A stretch of DNA of 64,000 nucleotides, taken from Lactococcus lactis. Its GTDB lineage: Bacteria > Bacillota > Bacilli > Lactobacillales > Streptococcaceae. Position numbers and translations under genes: made by a program. Of the stretch, positions 57,673 through 64,000 are shown piece after piece. Where the stretch lies: assembly GCF_029023865.1 (NCBI RefSeq), contig NZ_CP118969.1, positions 2,108,001-2,172,000 of the forward strand, in the 5' to 3' direction. Below the pieces are notes generated by a model, which saw only the letters and a program-made list of their open reading frames with translations, did not search any database and had not been told where the DNA came from. Each line of letters begins with the position of its first letter. Position 1 is the first letter of the stretch.

Positions 57673-57910
57673 AAAATACCACAACTCTCATCTCCAAAGG
57701 AGCGAAAGCCGCGGTACCATCCTATTTTATCACTTAATTTAATTATTTAATTCACACAAAAGCCTACATTTTAGACTATCACTCTAAATGGTAGATTAAA
57801 AATAGCTTTCTTTAGTAAGGTGAACTTCAATTGCAATTCCATATTGTGGCTTTCAGTCGGTGACCACAATTCCCTCAAATTTCATAGACAATCTACTCTT
57901 CTTACATCTA
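57673..57910 (-). promoter_or_regulatory. T-box leader of pheST
   Basis: On the minus strand GGATGGTACCGCG (T-box, near 57711-57723) is followed by a terminator hairpin and a T-rich run (to 57673). A promoter TTGACA (57939-57944), 16-bp spacer, TAAAAT (57917-57922) starts the leader near 57910. The Phe specifier was not resolved by eye. Confidence 0.88.
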
Positions 57911-57969
57911 TGCTTAATTTTATCACTTTCATAAGATTTGTCAACTTTAAGAAAGTGTATTTTTTTATC

Positions 57970-57998
57970 TTGACAAAACAAAAAACGTATTTTATAAT
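57970..57998 (+). promoter_or_regulatory. padC promoter
   Basis: TTGACA (57970-57975), 17-bp spacer, TATAAT (57993-57998); close to consensus. It is divergent from the pheS promoter. Confidence 0.75.
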
Positions 57999-58013
57999 AA
58001 ATATATATTTAAA

Positions 58014-58032
58014 ACATGTTTATAAAACATGT
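58014..58032. promoter_or_regulatory. PadR operator-like dyad
   Basis: ACATGT, TTATAAA, ACATGT: a 19-bp symmetric site between the padC -10 and its ribosome site. PadR operators of other lactic acid bacteria have ATGT-8N-ACAT; here the spacing is seven. Confidence 0.65.
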
Positions 58033-58050
58033 TTAGAAAGAAGGAATTTA

Positions 58051-58584
58051 ATGAAAACATTTAAAAGCTTAGAAGATTTTGTCGGAACACACTTTATCTA
58101 TACCTATGATAATGGTTGGGAATATGAACTTTACGTCAAAAACGACCATACCATTGATTACCGTATCCATGGCGGAATGGTCGCTGGCCGCTGGGTCAAA
58201 GACCAAGAAGTTTCATTAGTGATGTTAACCGAAGGGATTTATAAAATTACATGGACAGAACCTACTGGTACTGATGTTGCCTTAGATTTTCTTCCAAATG
58301 AAGGAAAATTACATGGCATGATTTTCTTCCCGAAATGGGTAGAAGAACACCCAGAAATCACTGTCTGCTTCCAAAATGATTTTATTGACTTAATGCATGA
58401 ATCTCGCGAAAAATATGAAACTTATCCTAAATATTTAGTCCCAGAATTTGCAAAAATCACTTATGCTGCTGAAGCAGGTAAAGATAATGACGATGTCGTC
58501 GCACAAGCTCCTTACAAAGAAATGACAAATGATATTCGTAACGGAAAATACTTTGACCAAAATTATAAAATGATTAAGCATTAA
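58051..58584 (+). CDS. padC: Phenolic acid decarboxylase
   Basis: 177 residues. It decarboxylates p-coumaric, ferulic and caffeic acids to vinyl phenols, a detoxification step. Conserved blocks: [52 protein letters not shown] and [25 protein letters not shown] precedes ATG 58051; a longer frame upstream is not used. padR follows on the same strand. Confidence 0.95.
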   Translation: MKTFKSLEDFVGTHFIYTYDNGWEYELYVKNDHTIDYRIHGGMVAGRWVKDQEVSLVMLTEGIYKITWTEPTGTDVALDFLPNEGKLHGMIFFPKWVEEHPEITVCFQNDFIDLMHESREKYETYPKYLVPEFAKITYAAEAGKDNDDVVAQAPYKEMTNDIRNGKYFDQNYKMIKH

Positions 58585-58608
58585 TTTTCAAGTCAAAAAT
58601 AATAAAAA

Positions 58609-58636
58609 AGAGACAAATAATATTTAATTTGTCTCT
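58609..58636. terminator. Terminator of padC
   Basis: AGAGACAAAT, AATATTTA, ATTTGTCTCT with T-rich end. Confidence 0.8.
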
Positions 58637-58819
58637 TCTTTATTTGAGAAATCAATAGAATACCAGCTTATCAACATTAAATAATTATCAATTTAGATTT
58701 CCTTAAATTTCGTTATATATAATAGAATAGACAGTTTTTTAAAAATGAAGTTTAAATTCTACATCAAAAATTTACAATTTACTATTTTTTGTGTATCATG
58801 GAAATAAAGGAGAAAAAAT

Positions 58820-59359
58820 ATGAGCCATAGAGATAAATTATCTTATATTATACTTGGACTTTTAAAGACCGAACCATTAAGTGGTTATGACCTTAAGAAA
58901 AAGTTTGAAAGTGAAGTCGGTGAATTTTGGCAAGCCAACACAGGGCAAATTTATCCTTCACTTAGAGTATTATTAAACGATCAAGCCGTTACTTTTGATG
59001 TACACATTGTAGGTGAAAAGTTAGAGAAAAAAACCTATCAAATTACTCCAAAAGGAATCGAACTATTTAACGAGTGGTTAAAACACCCTGTTGACCGCTA
59101 TCCAATTCAAAAAGATGAATTCATGCTCCGCCTTTATTTTCTTGATGACAAAAATGAAGAAAATCTCCAAAAACTAATTGAAGAAGAAAGTATTGTCCAC
59201 CAGAAAAAACTGGAATATCTGATTAAACGTCAAAAAGACCTCTTTGGTGAAGATGAAAAAAATAAAAAAAGTGGCCACTATTTGGTTTTAGATTTTGCTA
59301 TTCAAAGAGAAACTTTTAAAAAAGAATGGTTAGATTCTTTACTTAAAGATTTAAAATAA
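58820..59359 (+). CDS. padR: PadR family transcriptional regulator
   Basis: 179 residues. Winged-helix domain at about 5-80 (YIILGLLKTEPLSGYDLKKKFE, then QANTGQIYPSLRVLL and TYQITPKG), then a C-terminal dimer helix region. It is expected to repress padC through the 58014-58032 dyad until phenolic acids are present. AAAGGAGA precedes the ATG. It has its own terminator. Confidence 0.9.
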   Translation: MSHRDKLSYIILGLLKTEPLSGYDLKKKFESEVGEFWQANTGQIYPSLRVLLNDQAVTFDVHIVGEKLEKKTYQITPKGIELFNEWLKHPVDRYPIQKDEFMLRLYFLDDKNEENLQKLIEEESIVHQKKLEYLIKRQKDLFGEDEKNKKSGHYLVLDFAIQRETFKKEWLDSLLKDLK

Positions 59360-59362
59360 GAA

Positions 59363-59398
59363 AAACACTAATATTTTATGAATATTAGTGTTTTTTTA
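59363..59398 (+). terminator. Terminator of padR
   Basis: AAACACTAATATT, TTATG, AATATTAGTGTTTTTTT. Confidence 0.85.
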
Positions 59399-59464
59399 TC
59401 CTTCAAAAATAATTATTTTATAAACCTTTTTATTTTTAGTTAAGGAAAAAAATTGTTAAAATAA

Positions 59465-59478
59465 AGTTAGCGCTTACA
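59465..59478 (+). promoter_or_regulatory. CcpA (cre) site of the chitinase operon
   Basis: AGTTAGCGCTTACA; its complement TGTAAGCGCTAACT fits the cre consensus. It lies directly after a -10-like TTAAAAT, so CcpA would repress when glucose is present. Confidence 0.75.
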
Positions 59479-59482
59479 GAAC

Positions 59483-59498
59483 AAGATTCCGGAATCTT
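59483..59498. promoter_or_regulatory. Perfect 16-bp palindrome in the chitinase leader
   Basis: AAGATTCCGGAATCTT, five bases after the cre site. It may bind a second, pathway-specific regulator. Confidence 0.5.
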
Positions 59499-59534
59499 TA
59501 AAATCACTATTGTTTAGGAGATATTTATATTTCA

Positions 59535-61004
59535 GTGAAAAAACGTAGAGAAATTAAGGCTTTTTTGGTAACAGCATCTATAGGAATTGTTGTATTAGGA
59601 GGGCAACAAGTCTTAGCAGATGCAGCTAGTGAAATGGTCAATCCAAAAGATAAAGTGCTTGTAGGTTATTGGCACAATTGGAAATCAACAGGAAAAGATG
59701 GTTATAAAGGAGGAAGTTCTGCTGACTTCAATCTTTCAAGTACACAAGAAGGCTACAATGTAATTAATGTTTCCTTTATGAAAACACCTGAAGGACAAAC
59801 CCTTCCCACTTTCAAGCCTTATAACAAAACCGATACTGAATTCAGAGCCGAAATTTCAAAATTAAATGCCGAAGGTAAGAGCGTCTTAATCGCTTTAGGA
59901 GGAGCTGACGCTCATATTGAATTAAAGAAAAGTCAGGAAAGTGATTTTGTTAATGAAATCATTCGTCTTGTAGATACTTACGGCTTTGATGGATTAGATA
60001 TTGATTTAGAGCAGGCTGCAATTGAAGCAGCAGATAATCAAACTGTTATCCCATCCGCTTTAAAAAAAGTTAAAGACCATTATCGAAAAGATGGTAAAAA
60101 CTTTATGATTACGATGGCTCCAGAATTTCCTTATTTAACAAGTTCAGGAAAATATGCACCATATATCAACAATTTAGATTCGTACTATGATTTCATCAAT
60201 CCTCAATACTATAATCAAGGAGGAGATGGTTTCTGGGATAGTGATTTAAATATGTGGATTTCTCAATCAAATGACGAAAAAAAAGAAGATTTTCTCTATG
60301 GTTTAACTCAACGTCTCGTAACAGGAACAGATGGGTTTATTAAAATCCCAGCCAGTAAATTCGTTATTGGTCTACCATCTAATAATGACGCTGCTGCAAC
60401 AGGTTATGTGAAAGACCCCAATGCCGTAAAAAATGCATTGAATCGCTTAAAAGCTTCCGGTAACGAAATAAAAGGTTTAATGACTTGGTCAGTAAATTGG
60501 GATGCTGGAACCAATTCAAATGGCGAAAAATATAATAATACTTTTGTAAATACATACGCCCCAATGCTCTTTAACAATCAACCGATTGAAGATACTGAAA
60601 AACCAACCTTGCCCACAATTTCAATTAGTAATGTGACTGCTTCTACTGCCACGATTCAAGGAAAATCTACAGACAATGTTCGCATTGATCACTATGAAAT
60701 TAAGATTGGTACTCAATCATTTAAAAGTACTTCCGGCTTACAAGATGTGACTGGATTATCCAAAAAAACTGAATACAATGTTGAAATTGTAGCAGTTGAC
60801 CCTTCAGGTAATCGTTCTGATACGGCCAGAGCTACATTTATGACACTGGACACATCAGCGGAAAATAATACTTGGCAAAAGGATAAAGTTTATGTTCAAG
60901 GTGATCGTGTTACTTTTAATGGAGTAAATTATGAAGCAAAATGGTGGAATACTGGCCAACAACCTGACCAATCAGGAGATTTTGGTCCATGGAAAAAGCT
61001 ATAA
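59535..61004 (+). CDS. chiA: Secreted GH18 chitinase with FnIII and CBM5/12 modules
   Basis: 489 residues. Signal peptide about 1-30 (VTASIGIVVLGGQQVLADA). GH18 domain about 35-345 with the catalytic motif DGLDIDLEQA (D-x-x-D-x-D-x-E) and chitin-site text MTWSVNWD. FnIII domain about 355-435 (TISISNVTASTATIQG). C-terminal CBM5/12 (NTWQKDKVYVQGDRVTFNG, ending QSGDFGPWKKL). It hydrolyses chitin outside the cell. GTG start; the GGAG site is about 14 bases away, which is long. The LPMO gene follows by 19 bp. Confidence 0.95.
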   Translation: MKKRREIKAFLVTASIGIVVLGGQQVLADAASEMVNPKDKVLVGYWHNWKSTGKDGYKGGSSADFNLSSTQEGYNVINVSFMKTPEGQTLPTFKPYNKTDTEFRAEISKLNAEGKSVLIALGGADAHIELKKSQESDFVNEIIRLVDTYGFDGLDIDLEQAAIEAADNQTVIPSALKKVKDHYRKDGKNFMITMAPEFPYLTSSGKYAPYINNLDSYYDFINPQYYNQGGDGFWDSDLNMWISQSNDEKKEDFLYGLTQRLVTGTDGFIKIPASKFVIGLPSNNDAAATGYVKDPNAVKNALNRLKASGNEIKGLMTWSVNWDAGTNSNGEKYNNTFVNTYAPMLFNNQPIEDTEKPTLPTISISNVTASTATIQGKSTDNVRIDHYEIKIGTQSFKSTSGLQDVTGLSKKTEYNVEIVAVDPSGNRSDTARATFMTLDTSAENNTWQKDKVYVQGDRVTFNGVNYEAKWWNTGQQPDQSGDFGPWKKL

Positions 61005-61023
61005 ATAGGAGAGGAATAAATTT

Positions 61024-61686
61024 ATGAAAAAACTACTTACTGGTTTATTAGTCGCTGCAGGTCTACTCAGTGTCTCCCTTTTAATTAAAACAGATACTGT
61101 ATCAGCTCATGGTTATGTTCAATCACCACCAGCCAGAGGCTATCAAGGACAATTAGATTCTCAAAGTTTAGGGTGGACCGCCGCTTTTAACATTTATGGA
61201 AATGTTATTAGTAACCCACAATCTTTAGAAGCACCTAAAGGCTTCCCGGTGTCTGGTCCCGCTGATGGTCGGATTGCTTCTGCAAATGGAGGCTTAGGGC
61301 AAATAGGCGACTTTGTTCTAGATAATCAAACTAGTACACGATGGAAAAAAACATCTATTAGTACAGGTTCTAACATCTTTACTTGGAAATACACTGCACC
61401 TCATAAAACAACTAAGTGGCACTACTATATGACCAAAACAGGTTGGGACCAAAATGCACCTTTAAAACGTTCAGAATTAGAACTTATAGGGACAATCAAT
61501 CACGATGGGTCTCCTGCAACAAATAATCTCTCACATACGATTAACATTCCAACTGATCGATCTGGATATCACATTGTTTTGGCTGTCTGGGATGTAGCTG
61601 ATACTTCTAATGCCTTTTATAATGTAATTGATGTCAACGTCAATAATAAAAACTCTAGTTCACAAGTCTTTGGACCCTTCTTGTAA
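61024..61686 (+). CDS. AA10 lytic polysaccharide monooxygenase (chitin-active)
   Basis: 220 residues. Signal peptide about 1-28, cut so that His29 becomes residue 1 (SA then HGYVQSPPARG), the first copper ligand. The second ligand is His in YTAPHKTTKWHYYM. Single catalytic domain without a CBM. It oxidises crystalline chitin and helps the chitinase. The IL1403 counterpart is YucG/LlCBP33A, which forms a known pair with the chitinase. AGGAG lies before the ATG. Confidence 0.95.
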   Translation: MKKLLTGLLVAAGLLSVSLLIKTDTVSAHGYVQSPPARGYQGQLDSQSLGWTAAFNIYGNVISNPQSLEAPKGFPVSGPADGRIASANGGLGQIGDFVLDNQTSTRWKKTSISTGSNIFTWKYTAPHKTTKWHYYMTKTGWDQNAPLKRSELELIGTINHDGSPATNNLSHTINIPTDRSGYHIVLAVWDVADTSNAFYNVIDVNVNNKNSSSQVFGPFL

Positions 61687-61689
61687 ACA

Positions 61690-61720
61690 AAAAAAGTCAG
61701 AGCATGCTCTGGCTTTTTTA
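61690..61720 (+). terminator. Terminator of the chitin operon
   Basis: AAAGTCAGAGCA, TGCTCTGGCTTTTTT; also serves purA from the other side. Confidence 0.85.
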
Positions 61721-61728
61721 TTTTGACT

Positions 61729-63060
<1,332 letters not shown>

Positions 63061-63198
63061 TTAAAATATTTTGCACGCTCCAAGTTCGCTTGGCTGGCAT
63101 TTCTAAAAAACTTCTTCAACTTTTGAACTAATTTATCAAAAGTAAAAGATAAACCATTTCTTGAAAGCTCCTATCGCACTATTTTTTATTTTATCAAA

Positions 63199-63236
63199 AA
63201 ACATCAAGATTTACTTAAAAAATCCTGATGCTTTTG
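63199..63236. terminator. Terminator of the CadD-like gene
   Basis: CATCAAGATTT and AAATCCTGATG stem with A and T flanks. Confidence 0.65.
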
Positions 63237-63293
63237 ATTAAATCTAAATTATCGTTCGGAAATACGGAACTTTTTTAATCTTTAAATTATGTT

Positions 63294-63914
63294 TTACAAA
63301 AAACTGAGAATTTTGGAGACTGTTCCACTTTCTAGTAAAACCATTATTCCAAGTATTATATAAACAAAAGCAAGAATCCAACGACTGTATTTTTCTAAAA
63401 CGTCATGAAGGTGAGGATTTTTTGCAATTGTTTTTCCAAGAAGCCCTAAAATTAATATGTTTAAGGCAAAAATTATTATTGATAATAGCAAATTATTAGC
63501 TGACAGTGTCATAAAAAATGGAGTAAACAAAGCAATATTATCCGCTCCACAACTCGCAAAAGAAATGATAATAACAGTTCCAAGCAAGCTTTTATTTTTC
63601 CTTTTTTGTAGCAATTCATCTAATTCTTCATCGTCATCATCATCCCCAAAGAATAAATATTTTATTCCTAGTCCTAAAGGAATCAGGCCCAGTAAGCCTA
63701 AAATCCACTCTTCTGGAACAAGTTTTAGGATGACCGCAAAAAATAAACTGACCAATACAAGTGCAAAAGAACCAATTATTTGTCCCAAAGTAATAGATAA
63801 ATGACTTTTTTTATCAAAACGAACATATAATATTGCTAGTAATATAAGTAAATCTAGGGCTGTTGCCCAGTAGATAACCGTTGAATTTATTATAACTGAA
63901 AACATATTAACCAT
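63294..63914 (-). CDS. CadD-like cadmium/cation transporter
   Basis: 206 residues with five or six membrane helices, beginning NSTVIYWATALDLLILLAIL. A cytoplasmic acidic loop (FGDDDDDEELDELLQK) and the motif SFASCGADNIALFTPFF fit the CadD/LysE-type cadmium resistance family. It probably exports Cd2+ or another divalent metal. GAGAGG precedes the ATG. No CadX/CadC-type regulator is visible up to the window edge. Confidence 0.85.
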   Translation of the reverse strand: MVNMFSVIINSTVIYWATALDLLILLAILYVRFDKKSHLSITLGQIIGSFALVLVSLFFAVILKLVPEEWILGLLGLIPLGLGIKYLFFGDDDDDEELDELLQKRKNKSLLGTVIIISFASCGADNIALFTPFFMTLSANNLLLSIIIFALNILILGLLGKTIAKNPHLHDVLEKYSRWILAFVYIILGIMVLLESGTVSKILSFL

Positions 63915-64000
63915 TTTCTAACCTCTCAAAGCTATTGAGGATGAGCTTTTTCATTATTCTACTAAATAAAAAGCTATAAGCAAAGGGTTTAAGATTGACA

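Overview
The window is a low-GC Firmicute chromosome, almost certainly Lactococcus. The 16S rRNA gene (31508-33056, minus) carries the V1 sequence type that I recall as cremoris rather than lactis, so Lactococcus cremoris (L. lactis subsp. cremoris) is the best guess. The gene content fits: S_MK-box metK, the asp23/amaP/glsB stress cluster, PspC/DUF4097 genes, padC-padR, and a chitinase plus AA10 LPMO pair. Several host genes are broken by single mutations (metB nonsense, DUF2273 frameshift, 3D-domain secreted protein frameshift), which suits a dairy-adapted strain.

1-6850 is the lysogeny end of a P335-like prophage. Leftward genes (off-window partial gene, coiled-coil protein, small hypothetical, excisionase-like HTH, Bro-N/KilAC antirepressor, DUF739 Cro-like protein) face a rightward lysogeny operon (CI repressor, ImmA/IrrE-like protein, small hypothetical, tyrosine integrase). 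The two are divided by divergent promoters and 21-bp operators at 4067-4150; a third operator of the same geometry overlaps the end of the DUF739 gene. Three rightward units with extended -10 promoters (a possible sRNA, a DUF2513 gene, a membrane-anchored cargo protein) sit among the leftward genes.

7083-17500 is host core, all minus strand: alkaline-shock cluster, fmt with VOC and Nudix genes, an NTF2-like gene, priA, rpoZ, gmk, rny, nagB. 17565-19275 is metK with an S_MK riboswitch and an unusual 171-bp tandem structure that repeats the metK 3' end. 19459-25458 holds cfa, birA (plus), a PspC/PspC/DUF4097 envelope-stress group and a Ser-rich cell-wall hydrolase. A gene-poor 927-bp stretch precedes fba.

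27446-33056 is one complete rRNA operon read on the minus strand: 16S, tRNA-Ala, 23S, 5S, then tRNA-Val, Asp, Lys, Leu(TAG), Thr, Gly, Leu(TAA), with a terminator at the end and a strong promoter at 33213-33241.

33319-48524 (minus) includes a TRIC-type channel, thrS with a T-box, a free-standing ATP-cone protein, mntH, a nitroreductase, upp, a CPA2 antiporter, a sulfur-amino-acid group (C-S lyase, broken metB, metA), a Nudix hydrolase, an AEC transporter, an aldose epimerase-like gene and yhaM. 48771-57598 (minus) carries rmuC, a P-loop kinase, rpe, two small membrane proteins, rsgA, a broken secreted 3D-domain gene and T-box-controlled pheST. 58051-61686 is plus strand: padC, padR and a CcpA-controlled chitin-degradation pair. 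purA and a CadD-like transporter close the window on the minus strand.
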